Of a stretch of DNA of 64,000 bases, positions 37,502 to 46,667 are shown piece by piece (the stretch's first letter is position 1; every line of letters starts with the position of its first letter). The notes below the pieces were generated by a model. The model was given only the letters and a program-made list of their open reading frames with translations. It was not told where the DNA came from and did no database searches. Position numbers and translations under genes: made by a program. Source of the DNA: Algorimicrobium echini (GTDB lineage: Bacteria; Bacteroidota; Bacteroidia; Flavobacteriales; Flavobacteriaceae); the NCBI RefSeq assembly GCF_900115185.1, contig NZ_FOVN01000001.1, forward strand, positions 620,001 to 684,000, given 5' to 3'.

Positions 37502-38811
37502 TAATCTATTGTCTTTCTTCCTATTGAGCTATAATAAAAGCCTTCGTTTTTAATATCTTGAACGTCATACAAATTTCTACCATCAAAAATAACTGGTGCA
37601 CTCATTTCCGCTTTTAGTTTATTAAAATCTGGTGTTCTAAAGATACTCCATTCTGTACAGATAATCAAGGCGTCGGCATCTTGAATTGCTGAATACATAT
37701 CGGGAGCAAAGGTTATTTGATTTCCAAACTTCCGTCCCACATTATCCATAGCTTCTGGGTCGAAGGCTGTAATTGAAGCGCCTCTTTCAAGTAAATCTTG
37801 AATTATATACAAAGCTGGAGCTTCGCGAATATCATCGGTTTCTGGTTTAAATGCCAAGCCCCAAATAGCTATTTTTTTATCTTTTAAATCGCCTTTAAAA
37901 TAAGCATCAATACGAGGTAATAGGATACGTTTCTGGGTGTCGTTAACTTTAATAACGGCATTCAAAATATCAAAATTATAATTGTTATCCTTTCCAGATT
38001 TATGTAATGCTTTTACATCTTTAGGGAAGCAGGAGCCACCATAACCTATTCCTGGAAATAAGAAACGTTTGCCTATTCTAGAATCGGTACCCATACCAAT
38101 ACGGACTTTATCAACATCAGCACCAATCTTTTCACAGAAATTAGCAATTTCGTTCATAAAGGTAATTTTGGTGGCTAAAAATGAGTTGGCTGCATATTTA
38201 GTAAGTTCAGCCGATTTTTCATCCATAACAATTATTGGATTTCCAGAGCGAACAAAGGGTTTATAGAGTTTTTCCATTAGCTTGGTTGCTTTATCCGAAC
38301 TAGAGCCAATAACAATGCGTTCTGGTTTTAAAAAGTCTTCTACAGCAAAACCTTCCCGTAAAAATTCTGGATTAGAAACCACATCAAAATCTACAGTCGT
38401 TTCATTGGCAATAGCTTCGGTAACACGATCGGCTGTTCCAACAGGAACGGTACTTTTATCGACAATTACTTTATAGCTTTTTAATAATTTTCCAATGTTT
38501 TTGGCGGCTCCTAATACGTATGATAAATCAGCCGAACCGTCTTCATCTTCTGGTGTTGGGAGTGCTAGGAAAATAATATCACCATGGTTTAAACCTTCTT
38601 CTAAAGACGTTGAAAACTTTAAGCGATTGGCTTTTATATTTCTATCGAAAAGCGTGTCCAATAATGGTTCATAAATTGGCACAACACCATCTTGCATTTT
38701 TTTAACTTTATTTTCATCAATGTCAATACACAAGACATTGTTACCTGTTTCGGCCAGACATGTTCCGGTAACTAAACCTACGTAGCCTGTTCCTATTACT
38801 GATATGTTCAT
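37501..38811 (-). CDS. ugd: UDP-glucose 6-dehydrogenase
   Basis: Oxidises UDP-glucose to UDP-glucuronate with NAD. 436 residues. [20 protein letters not shown] at the N-terminus, [10 protein letters not shown], and the catalytic cysteine in [31 protein letters not shown] lies in the C-terminal domain. First of the ugd - UXS - WcaJ-like set, with -7 elements just upstream. Confidence 0.95.
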   Translation of the reverse strand: MNISVIGTGYVGLVTGTCLAETGNNVLCIDIDENKVKKMQDGVVPIYEPLLDTLFDRNIKANRLKFSTSLEEGLNHGDIIFLALPTPEDEDGSADLSYVLGAAKNIGKLLKSYKVIVDKSTVPVGTADRVTEAIANETTVDFDVVSNPEFLREGFAVEDFLKPERIVIGSSSDKATKLMEKLYKPFVRSGNPIIVMDEKSAELTKYAANSFLATKITFMNEIANFCEKIGADVDKVRIGMGTDSRIGKRFLFPGIGYGGSCFPKDVKALHKSGKDNNYNFDILNAVIKVNDTQKRILLPRIDAYFKGDLKDKKIAIWGLAFKPETDDIREAPALYIIQDLLERGASITAFDPEAMDNVGRKFGNQITFAPDMYSAIQDADALIICTEWSIFRTPDFNKLKAEMSAPVIFDGRNLYDVQDIKNEGFYYSSIGRKTID

Positions 38812-38831
38812 TTGGTGTTTTTTATTATTTT

Positions 38832-38847
38832 CAAATTTACAAAACTA
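38832..38847 (-). promoter_or_regulatory. two adjacent -7 elements upstream of ugd
   Basis: On the minus strand TAGTTTTG (38840-38847) is directly followed by TAAATTTG (38832-38839); both match TAnnTTTG. They overlap the stop of the WecG-like gene and could give ugd, UXS and the priming transferase their own transcript. Confidence 0.45.
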
Positions 38848-39594
38848 GTTTGTATTGTTTTTTTTAAATTTCTCACGTATTACTAAACCTATAAATTTAC
38901 TATTTCCAACTAGGTATCGTTTCCACATACGTTGAGGTTCTTGAGAAAATCTATAGGCCCATTCTAACCCTGAATTTTGCATCCATATTGGAGCGCGTTT
39001 TACTTTTCCTGAAACAACATCAAAACTTCCACCAACGCCCATAATGAAGTTTACTTTTTGTAAAACATCTTTGTTATCGTATAAAAAATTCTCTTTAGTT
39101 GGTGAACTTATGGCAACAAAAAGCATTTGAGCTCCACTTTGGGCTATTTCTTTTGCTATTTCCTTTTCTTCATCTTTTTTAAAATATCCATTCCGATAGC
39201 CTGCAATTATGTTTGAAGAATATTGGCTACTGTATTGTTTTACAACACTTTTAACAACATCTTCTTGAGCTCCAAAGAAAAACACTTTATAATTTTTTCT
39301 ATGAGCTAGCTCTATAAGGTTTACCATAAGGTCTATTCCAGCTACCCGTTCTTTTAAAGGTTTACCTAATATTTTTGAAGCCCACACGACGGCTTGACCA
39401 TCAGCATTAATTAAATCACTTTCATTGACACTCTGTCGGAGTTGCAAATCAGACTGTAAAGCCACAATTTTTCCTGCATTAACGACGACATGATGTAGCT
39501 GCTTTCCACTACTTATTGTTTTTTCAACAATAGTCAAGGTTTCTTGCATAGATAAATTATCAATGTACGTGTTTAGTATGTTAATTTTATCCAT
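38845..39594 (-). CDS. WecG/TagA/CpsF-family glycosyltransferase
   Basis: 249 residues. The GT26 pattern VVNAGKIVALQSDLQLRQSV, LINADGQAVVWASKILG, ERVAGIDLM and FVAISSPTKENFLYDN, ending in GGSFDVVSGKVKRAPIWMQN and GLEWAYRF. Members transfer ManNAc or ManNAcA to polyprenyl-linked acceptors. With wecB and wecC in the same locus, UDP-ManNAcA is the likely donor (inference). Confidence 0.9.
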   Translation of the reverse strand: MDKINILNTYIDNLSMQETLTIVEKTISSGKQLHHVVVNAGKIVALQSDLQLRQSVNESDLINADGQAVVWASKILGKPLKERVAGIDLMVNLIELAHRKNYKVFFFGAQEDVVKSVVKQYSSQYSSNIIAGYRNGYFKKDEEKEIAKEIAQSGAQMLFVAISSPTKENFLYDNKDVLQKVNFIMGVGGSFDVVSGKVKRAPIWMQNSGLEWAYRFSQEPQRMWKRYLVGNSKFIGLVIREKFKKNNTN

Positions 39595-39630
39595 TTAATT
39601 TAACTAAAAATTCTAATAACGCTAAGCTAA

Positions 39631-40821
39631 TTATTTTTCCTGCAAAAAGTAATAACTAAATGCATAAAACATCCAAGATTGCGCCCAACGAATATAAGGA
39701 GTTTTTGATGTTAAATAGGGCTTTTTTTGATAATAAAAATATCCCTCTTTTGATTGCATATTACTAATAGTCCAATTTAACACCTTGTGAGCTAATGCTT
39801 TTTCTTTATGAAAATTACCACACTTTACTAAAGTAACTATTAATTGAGCTGGTGCATGTATATCAATAGGATAAGTACTGTTATTATAATATTTAGAAAT
39901 ACCTTCTTTGGTAAAAAATGTATTTAAGTAATAATTCATGCCTTTATCAAAATGTGAGTCAAAAGTTTTATCCCCTGAAACTTCTCGATAAATATGTATA
40001 CACTCTAGATTGTATCCTGTATGAAAATTATCTATCCATTGGTGAAAAGGTAAAGTCCCATAGCTCCAAGATCCATCGATATTTTGACGCTTACAAACAT
40101 ATGAAACTACTTTATTAGCTGCTTCTAATAGTTCTTTCTTTTGAGTATGTTTATAAATTAGTGATAATAATTTAGCACCTAATAAGCCAGCATTATATAC
40201 TTGTGTTTCATCTAAAGGTGAATAAGAAAATGTAAAGTCACCATCTTCATCATAAGACTTATTTAAATCTTTCAATATGAATCTGGCTGTACTTATAGCA
40301 GTTTCTAAATATAGTTTGTTTTCTGTTATTTTATAGGCCTCTAACAGAGCTTCTCCTATAAATGTGGTTGCCACTACAGTTGGTGTATATTTAGGTTGAA
40401 AAAAAGCACGTGCTTGCCAATCAAAATTATAGCCCCAACAAGCTCCAGAATAACCTGCAGTTTGTAAATCTATGATTTGTTGGGCTAATTTATTTATAAC
40501 CTCTAAATGACACTCTAATTTTTCATTTTTATATAGATTACAATAACCAATTAAAAATAAACCTAAACCTTTAGGGTTATAATCTTTTTTAATTCCAAAA
40601 AGAGGTCTTAAATTAAATGGGTTTAGTTTAAAAGCCTGAATCCATGCCAATCTAAAAAAACGTGATCTACCTATAGGTGTCTTTTGAATAACCCAACTGT
40701 TTAATCCATCATATGGATCCCAACCCTTGAATTCTTCATTCTCACAATAGGATTTAAGTCTGTTAAAGCTTTCTTGTTCTTTCAATATTATTTTTTTAAA
40801 AAAAATCCATTTCAATGTCAC
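39631..40821 (-). CDS. alpha/alpha-toroid protein with QW-like motif, unknown function
   Basis: Up to 396 residues. It starts at GTG 40821 or at a nearby TTG; no ATG is available, and the 5' end overlaps the MORN gene by 26 bases. No signal peptide. Repeated helical pairs as in (alpha/alpha)6-barrels (LGLFLIGYCNLYKNEKLECH, YNAGLLGAKLLSLIYKHTQK), and RQNIDGSWSYG, the Q-x3-G-x-W signature of squalene-cyclase-type repeats. It could be a glycan-processing enzyme or lipid cyclase. Family members are sometimes annotated as aminolevulinate dehydratase, with no support here. Confidence 0.6.
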   Translation of the reverse strand: MTLKWIFFKKIILKEQESFNRLKSYCENEEFKGWDPYDGLNSWVIQKTPIGRSRFFRLAWIQAFKLNPFNLRPLFGIKKDYNPKGLGLFLIGYCNLYKNEKLECHLEVINKLAQQIIDLQTAGYSGACWGYNFDWQARAFFQPKYTPTVVATTFIGEALLEAYKITENKLYLETAISTARFILKDLNKSYDEDGDFTFSYSPLDETQVYNAGLLGAKLLSLIYKHTQKKELLEAANKVVSYVCKRQNIDGSWSYGTLPFHQWIDNFHTGYNLECIHIYREVSGDKTFDSHFDKGMNYYLNTFFTKEGISKYYNNSTYPIDIHAPAQLIVTLVKCGNFHKEKALAHKVLNWTISNMQSKEGYFYYQKKPYLTSKTPYIRWAQSWMFYAFSYYFLQEK

Positions 40822-41812
40822 TCAATTGACTCTGAATGGCTTCTTCTGTTCCTTTTTTTATTTCAATTAACTTGCCTAATTCAAATTTAGCAGAAATTAT
40901 AATAGTCCCGTTTTCATTCCATACTGTAAAATCACCATTACGATAGTCATCTAAATAACTCCCTTTCATTTTCATAAGCTTTTGGTTTTTTTGAAATAAA
41001 ATCATCTCACCGTTCAGCTTACCATTTTGAAATTTAACTTTATGTTTAAGATTTGCATTGTCAAACCAAGCCACTTGTAATCCGTCAAGTTTACCATGCT
41101 TAAAATTTTCACGTGACTTCATGGAATTTGTATTTTTATAATACGTTATCTGCTCGCCTTGTTTCTGTCCGTTCTCATAAGTAACTTTCGATTTAATTTT
41201 TCCATTATCAAACCATTCAATTACATCACCTACTATAATGCCTTCAGAATAATCTATTCTTTTGGATAAAATACCATTTGGATAAAAGTTTTCTTGAATA
41301 CCGTTCGGTTGATTGTTTTTGTACTTTAATGTTTTTCTTTTAGTATTATCGTTGTAATATCCTTTCAAAAAAATTGTGTCGTTATTCTTAAAATTTATTT
41401 CCTGAAACCCTATTTCGTCAAAATTGACATAAAAACCGTTATAAATTTTATTTTTTAAAAATCCATTCCGTAAACTATCATTTATTTTAAACTTTAGTGT
41501 AATATCTTCTACCGAATTTATCAAGTATGTTATATTAGGTATTTCAACACGAATTAAGTCTTCTTTTAAAAACACAAGCTTATTTGTTTTGTCTTTTATA
41601 ATAATAGTGTCTTTAGATTTTGTATTGAAATTAAGTTTTTTTGTTTGAGAAAATTCTTCTAAACTATTTAGAATATTTGAATAAACTTGATGTTGCTTTT
41701 CTAATTTACTGTATTTTGTTATTGAATCATCTATCAATTTACTTGATAATTGATCTGATTTACAAGAAACCAATAGCGTTAAAACTAATGCTGATTTAAT
41801 AAAGAATTTCAT
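40796..41812 (-). CDS. lipoprotein with MORN-type (YwqK-like) repeats
   Basis: 338 residues. Lipoprotein signal peptide with LVSC (Cys17). After a non-repetitive N-terminal half, residues 165-320 hold tandem MORN variants (NGIQENFYPNGILSKRIDYS, GDVIEWFDNGKIKSKVTYEN, GLQVAWFDNANLKHKVKFQN, GEMILFQKNQKLMKMKGSY). Probably surface or periplasmic. Its place inside the polysaccharide operon suggests envelope contact, but no function is known. Confidence 0.75.
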   Translation of the reverse strand: MKFFIKSALVLTLLVSCKSDQLSSKLIDDSITKYSKLEKQHQVYSNILNSLEEFSQTKKLNFNTKSKDTIIIKDKTNKLVFLKEDLIRVEIPNITYLINSVEDITLKFKINDSLRNGFLKNKIYNGFYVNFDEIGFQEINFKNNDTIFLKGYYNDNTKRKTLKYKNNQPNGIQENFYPNGILSKRIDYSEGIIVGDVIEWFDNGKIKSKVTYENGQKQGEQITYYKNTNSMKSRENFKHGKLDGLQVAWFDNANLKHKVKFQNGKLNGEMILFQKNQKLMKMKGSYLDDYRNGDFTVWNENGTIIISAKFELGKLIEIKKGTEEAIQSQLSDIEMDFF

Positions 41813-41819
41813 ACTATGA

Positions 41820-43082
41820 TTATATTTTTGATATTACTAAACTAAATTTTCCAGATTTACTGTAGATTAAATCATCTTTAGAAATGGAATTAATATTTAA
41901 TTGGGTATCCAAACCCAATTTTTGCTTTAAATTATTTAATAACTCCTGCTCGTCTTTATCTGTATAGGAATTATCTTTTACAATATTAACCTCTATTGAA
42001 TAGTTGTTTTTTTGAACAATTTGAGCCATTTTTATATTTTTAACACCCTTAAAAACAACATCTAACCTACCTATTCTGGATCCATCTTTTAAAATAATTA
42101 TATCTTCTTGTCTACCTCCTATAGAATCAATTATTATTGATTTTTTTTGAATACTATATTTATTTTGGGTTTCAATATCATCATTTACTTCATAATTAAT
42201 TAAAGGAAAATAAGTATTAATTAGAGAAGTTGTCAATACATTTTTATCGTTGTAATTATTTATACTATATAATATTGGCTCATAGTATTTTGAGTTGTCT
42301 TTATAAAGTGCAATTGTACGTTCTGCATTTCCATACCAATCATAGATAGTAGTTCCGAATACACATCCAATTTTAGTTTCTTGATAAGGCAATAATTTTT
42401 CTGAACTCGTAAATGATAATGGAACATCTAAACTGATGTTATTATCTTCAAACAAAAGCGCTAAAGAAAACAATGAACTTGGATACCCAATAAAAGCTTT
42501 TGGTTTAAATTGTGTTATTTTGGAATACAACGTTTTAAAATTACGCTTGTTTAGTGCATAACTTGAAATGTATAATGTATTAAAACATTTGTCGTGATAA
42601 AACATAGTTTCACGGTTAAGGTCTCCACGAATTGATATTTTTTTATCTTTAGGTAATAAACCATTTTGCATTCTGTACCACCAAACATATGCATTCTCTT
42701 TAATAATTGCGTTAAAATCTCGATAAATAACTAATGGGCTTCCTGTTGTTCCGCTTGTATGACCTTTTAGAACTAAAATTTTTCTTCCTTGTTTTATATC
42801 ATTGATATTGGTCTTTACTAAATCCTTATTCAATATTGGTAACCTAACAATATCATTTAAATTTTGTATTTGATTTAAATTGACACCATGTTTGTCATAA
42901 AATTTTTTATAAAAAGTATTATGTTTTACCTGTTGAATTAATGACTGGAACGCATTATTTCTTTGCAATTCAATGGAGTTTGAATCAGAATCATAATATT
43001 CCTGGATTCTATATAACTCTCTATTAAACAGAAAGTTGTGTTTTGCATAGTAATCTATTGTTGATTTAATAGTTGAAATCAT
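41820..43082 (-). CDS. PaaK/CapK-like adenylate-forming protein (second copy)
   Basis: 420 residues. The AMP-binding P-loop GHTSGTTGSPLVIYRD lies near residue 110; FGTTIYDWYGNAERTIALYK stands where EYGxxE is found in relatives, and a C-terminal domain follows (GRLDVVFKGV). It overlaps the O-antigen-ligase-like gene by 4 bases. Divergent from the copy at 32678. Such CapK-like proteins are frequent in capsule loci with no proven chemistry; coupling of an acyl or amino acid to the glycan is a guess. Confidence 0.72.
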   Translation of the reverse strand: MISTIKSTIDYYAKHNFLFNRELYRIQEYYDSDSNSIELQRNNAFQSLIQQVKHNTFYKKFYDKHGVNLNQIQNLNDIVRLPILNKDLVKTNINDIKQGRKILVLKGHTSGTTGSPLVIYRDFNAIIKENAYVWWYRMQNGLLPKDKKISIRGDLNRETMFYHDKCFNTLYISSYALNKRNFKTLYSKITQFKPKAFIGYPSSLFSLALLFEDNNISLDVPLSFTSSEKLLPYQETKIGCVFGTTIYDWYGNAERTIALYKDNSKYYEPILYSINNYNDKNVLTTSLINTYFPLINYEVNDDIETQNKYSIQKKSIIIDSIGGRQEDIIILKDGSRIGRLDVVFKGVKNIKMAQIVQKNNYSIEVNIVKDNSYTDKDEQELLNNLKQKLGLDTQLNINSISKDDLIYSKSGKFSLVISKI

Positions 43083-44278
43083 TTTGAAGTGGTGTTGTTA
43101 GCACTTAAACTTAATGATAGAAAAAACATAAAACTAATAATACCTTTTTGCCTTTCTAATATTGATTCGGTAAGCATAAATACCATAAAAACAATTACTT
43201 GTGTTAGAAAAAACATATTATGGTTTTTTAAACTTTGTCTTAAACATTGATATAAAATTAATAATAATGAAAATAAACCTAATAATCCAAAACTCAACAA
43301 AATTTCTAAATATTGATTATGGGCATTATATTGATATTGGTAACCAGAGACAAACCCCAAATTTCTATACTCTTCAAAGAGGTTTTCATGGGCGTCACCA
43401 GTTCCGTTTCCAAATAATGGATTTGATTTTTTTATGGCATTTACAACAGCTTCCCAATGTATAAGCCTAGTATCTATGCTTGGCAATTCGGTACCAAACT
43501 CATCTGCTTGTATATTTCTGTTCTGAAAATTCGGAGAGGTAAAAAATAAAACTGTTAGTAACAGTGTAACTATAAGTATAGAAACTTTACTAACTACATC
43601 TATTTTTTTAAAGTTTGATAGAATATAAACTATGAAAATGGTTACTAATGCTATAATGCTAATCCTTGCGCTAACAATGTATAGCATGCCTAAAAGAAAA
43701 ATAACACAAACCACATTTTGCCACTTTTTTAAAGTTTTAAAAAGTGTAAAATCATAAAAGAAATAAAGTATTGCAAGTACTAGAAATAATGCAAAGTAGG
43801 TAGTATGTATATCTAAAATTTTTGAGAATTCGGTGTAGTAAAAGTAATTTCCTAAATTATTTATTCTAAAAAATAAGGCCTTAATTAAACCAAAAACAGA
43901 GGCGATAATTACGGAAAAACTAAAAATTTTAAAAAGTTTTTGTTTAAGGGCATTATCCAGTTTTACTGAAAAAAAAACTAACGGAATAATTAGAAAAGGT
44001 AAATTAGCGAGTAGTACTTCGGATGCTTTACCAAAATTATCTGTATAAAACAAACCGAGTAAGCTAAGCCAGAATATTGAAGACATAGTAATAAAAGGAA
44101 GTAACATGGCCTTTAAATTCTTTGTTTTTTCAGAAAAATTATTGAACAACAACCATGAAACTACAAGTAAAATAATACTTTGAGAGTTTAAACTGTATTT
44201 AGGAAATGGTAATGTGACTACTACCATAGACAACGACCAATAAAAAAACATATGTTTAAAAGATTTACTTTCCTTCAT
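43079..44278 (-). CDS. O-antigen ligase/polymerase-like membrane protein (WaaL/Wzy family)
   Basis: 399 residues with about 11-12 membrane helices. The large periplasmic loop before the last helices holds FGNGTGDAHENLFEEY and YNAHNQYLEILLSFGLLGLF, the ligase-family signature with the conserved His. It either ligates the finished polymer to lipid A-core or polymerises units. The other such protein is at 46657; one of each role is likely but cannot be assigned. Confidence 0.82.
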   Translation of the reverse strand: MKESKSFKHMFFYWSLSMVVVTLPFPKYSLNSQSIILLVVSWLLFNNFSEKTKNLKAMLLPFITMSSIFWLSLLGLFYTDNFGKASEVLLANLPFLIIPLVFFSVKLDNALKQKLFKIFSFSVIIASVFGLIKALFFRINNLGNYFYYTEFSKILDIHTTYFALFLVLAILYFFYDFTLFKTLKKWQNVVCVIFLLGMLYIVSARISIIALVTIFIVYILSNFKKIDVVSKVSILIVTLLLTVLFFTSPNFQNRNIQADEFGTELPSIDTRLIHWEAVVNAIKKSNPLFGNGTGDAHENLFEEYRNLGFVSGYQYQYNAHNQYLEILLSFGLLGLFSLLLILYQCLRQSLKNHNMFFLTQVIVFMVFMLTESILERQKGIISFMFFLSLSLSANNTTSK

Positions 44279-45203
44279 ATTTTTTTAGTTGATTTGTTAA
44301 AATTTCAATAAACAATTGATGCCCATATTTATTCAAATGAATACCGTCTGGCAGTAAAATTCGTGATGATTCTTCAGTCAGTTCAGATAAATTAATAACC
44401 TCAACATTTGGATTAGATTCATAATTAATATAGATATTTTTTACAGCTTGATAAATACCTTTTTTATTTGGGTTTTTATATTTTGGCGGAATAACAAGTA
44501 GAAGTCTTTTATTTTTATTGTTAAGCCTGTTTATAATATTCGTAATGTTTTTTTTAAAAAGCTCTATATTTTTTTCATGTGCACCTAAATAAATAATATA
44601 TATATCAGCATTTGGTATTCTATCAAATGTCTCTAATAAATTACTCGTATTGTTTAATGTAGTTGCGCAATATGGGTATGCATATAAATCTTTTTCATTA
44701 CCTACAAACGTAATGTTTTTTAAATTTGAATATAATTTTTGTCTTGTAAATTTACCTGTCTTATAGGTTAATTGCGAATCGCCAATCATACAAACATTGA
44801 TATCGCCATTTTGAATTAAAGGTAAGTCAATCTCTTCAAGAGTTACATTGTTACTTATTGTTTTAGGCAAGGTGTTTATCCAGTATCCACCACTAAAAAT
44901 AAGATTGTCATCTTTAACTTTAATTGTCTTACACCTAAAGTAATATTTATTATTTATAGAAAATGTATTTTGAAAATCTAGTCTGTCCACATCTATTTGA
45001 GTATTATTTTTAACTGATAAATAATTAATACCCAAAGAGTCTATTTGTATGTTTTTAAACGTATTAATTATAGTGATATTAGACCAATTGAAATTTAACT
45101 GCGGAAAGTAGCGTTTACTTTTTAAATAAAAGTCTAATGTTAGATAGGCAATTAAAAGTATAAATGTGAAAATAAAAACTTTTCTATGAGGAAAATCAGT
45201 CAT
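44265..45203 (-). CDS. membrane-anchored SGNH/GDSL-type hydrolase
   Basis: 312 residues from ATG 45203 (MTDFPHRKVFIFTFILLIAY); the frame extends 14 codons upstream, deep into the acetyltransferase gene. One N-terminal membrane helix, then VCMIGDSQLTYKTGK (block I, GDS), YLGAHEKN, and LPDGIHLNKYGHQLF with the D-x2-H pair (block V). An esterase or acetyltransferase acting on the periplasmic glycan is plausible. It overlaps the acetyltransferase gene by 8 bases. Confidence 0.72.
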   Translation of the reverse strand: MTDFPHRKVFIFTFILLIAYLTLDFYLKSKRYFPQLNFNWSNITIINTFKNIQIDSLGINYLSVKNNTQIDVDRLDFQNTFSINNKYYFRCKTIKVKDDNLIFSGGYWINTLPKTISNNVTLEEIDLPLIQNGDINVCMIGDSQLTYKTGKFTRQKLYSNLKNITFVGNEKDLYAYPYCATTLNNTSNLLETFDRIPNADIYIIYLGAHEKNIELFKKNITNIINRLNNKNKRLLLVIPPKYKNPNKKGIYQAVKNIYINYESNPNVEVINLSELTEESSRILLPDGIHLNKYGHQLFIEILTNQLKKYEGK

Positions 45204-45621
45204 TATATTTAATAATTTTAGCAGGTATTCCTGCCACAACGGCATTACTTGGAATGTCCTTTAATACTACAGCATTTGCTCCAATAATTACATTGTCACC
45301 AATTTTAATGGGTCCTAAAACTTTTGCTCCAGTAGCTATGTACACGTTGTTACCTATTACAGGAACCTCATAATGTGGGTGTTTACCACCTATAGTAATA
45401 TTGGTTCCAATAGAGCAGTTTTCCCCTATAACAGTACGCTTGTGTATAACTACACCTATTCCACCATATCCAAATTTAGAACCTTTTCCTATTTTACATT
45501 GAAAAGGGATATTAGAGTTATAAATTAAAAAACATAACAGTTTTAAAATATTTGGAATTATAGGAATCTTCCAACAATAAAGCTTATGAGCGATACTATA
45601 AAATATATATGCGTTAATCAT
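45196..45621 (-). CDS. hexapeptide-repeat serine acetyltransferase-like O-acetyltransferase
   Basis: 141 residues forming a left-handed beta-helix: GIGVVIHKRTVIGENCSIGT, NITIGGKHPHYEVPVIGNNV, IGDNVIIGANAVVLKDIPSN, with the AGIPAKII tail. Resembles CysE-like sugar O-acetyltransferases of capsule loci, which use acetyl-CoA. Overlaps the SGNH gene by 8 and the GT4 gene by 4 bases. Confidence 0.85.
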   Translation of the reverse strand: MINAYIFYSIAHKLYCWKIPIIPNILKLLCFLIYNSNIPFQCKIGKGSKFGYGGIGVVIHKRTVIGENCSIGTNITIGGKHPHYEVPVIGNNVYIATGAKVLGPIKIGDNVIIGANAVVLKDIPSNAVVAGIPAKIIKYND

Positions 45622-46667
45622 AAATCCATATATATATTAGAAATTTTTTGCATGAAAATATCTGGAAAATAATTTTTGGAAATCTCATACGATTTTTTTC
45701 CATGGTCAATAATTTTATCACTGTTTTTAATATAATAATCTATAGCCTCTAATATAGCTTTCTTATTTTTTATTTGAATTAAAATACCATTTTGATTATT
45801 TTGAACAAATTCAGGAATACTACCTACTGGTGTAGCAATTACAGGCATACTATAACTCATACCTTCTAAAATGGACATAGGCATAGCTTCTGTATAAGAA
45901 GGTAATATTATAATGTCTGACTCTTTATAAGCATTAACTTTACTGGAACCTTTTAGCCAACCTCTAAATAAAATAATATTTTCCAAACCATTAGTTTTAA
46001 TCAAGTCTTTAAGTTTAATATCATCTCCAGATCCTCCAACAATTATTTGTATTTTACCCAATAAATAGTCTTTATTTTCTTTTACTGAATCAACCAAATC
46101 AAAAATTCCTTTAGCTGGAGTTATTTTACCCAAAAAAAGGAGTTTTATCGTTGTATTCTCTTTTTGAGCTTCGTATTCCCTAAAATCAATTATATTATTT
46201 ATTAGATATGTATTATTTAAAGAAAGTTCTTCTATAAATTGACTTCTTTGTTCTTTTACTAAAAAAATTATACCATCTAATTTAGAAAAAACAAATGAAA
46301 CATAAGCCCCAATCCATTTGCGTTTTTTAAAAAACGCATAAAAATGACCACCATGTATTTGGAAAACACATTTTTTAGAAAAAATAAATTTTGCAATTAT
46401 AAAAAGTATAGATTTTCTATAAAAGCTACCGTTAGAGGCACTGTGAAAATGAATAATTTCTATTTTCTTATTTACTAATAAAAATATTGAAAACTTTAAA
46501 ATAACTAATGGAAATAATAACAAGTTAATTAATTTGTTATTATACTTAATTGAAGAAAAACCATTAAATTTATCACCAAAAGCCCGTCTATAACTTAATA
46601 AAACCTCGTTTATACCTCCTTGTAAATTTTCACCTAAAGGCCCAACATGCAATACTTTATAAAACAT
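45618..46667 (-). CDS. glycosyltransferase family 4
   Basis: 349 residues from ATG 46667 (MFYKVLHVGPLGENLQGGIN); an earlier in-frame start at 46700 would lie further inside the preceding gene. GT-B enzyme with LLFLGKITPAKGIFDLVDS and the E-x7-E region SYTEAMPMSILEGMSYSMPV, then TPVGSIPEFV. Sugar specificity unknown. Overlaps the Wzy-like gene by 11 bases. Confidence 0.88.
   Translation of the reverse strand: MFYKVLHVGPLGENLQGGINEVLLSYRRAFGDKFNGFSSIKYNNKLINLLLFPLVILKFSIFLLVNKKIEIIHFHSASNGSFYRKSILFIIAKFIFSKKCVFQIHGGHFYAFFKKRKWIGAYVSFVFSKLDGIIFLVKEQRSQFIEELSLNNTYLINNIIDFREYEAQKENTTIKLLFLGKITPAKGIFDLVDSVKENKDYLLGKIQIIVGGSGDDIKLKDLIKTNGLENIILFRGWLKGSSKVNAYKESDIIILPSYTEAMPMSILEGMSYSMPVIATPVGSIPEFVQNNQNGILIQIKNKKAILEAIDYYIKNSDKIIDHGKKSYEISKNYFPDIFMQKISNIYMDL

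Noticed and set aside
40789-40803. T- and A-run at the MORN/toroid junction as a second phase-variable site
   Set aside because: Both genes read correctly through it and the run contains the normal MORN stop; runs of 7-8 bases are common in this AT-rich DNA.
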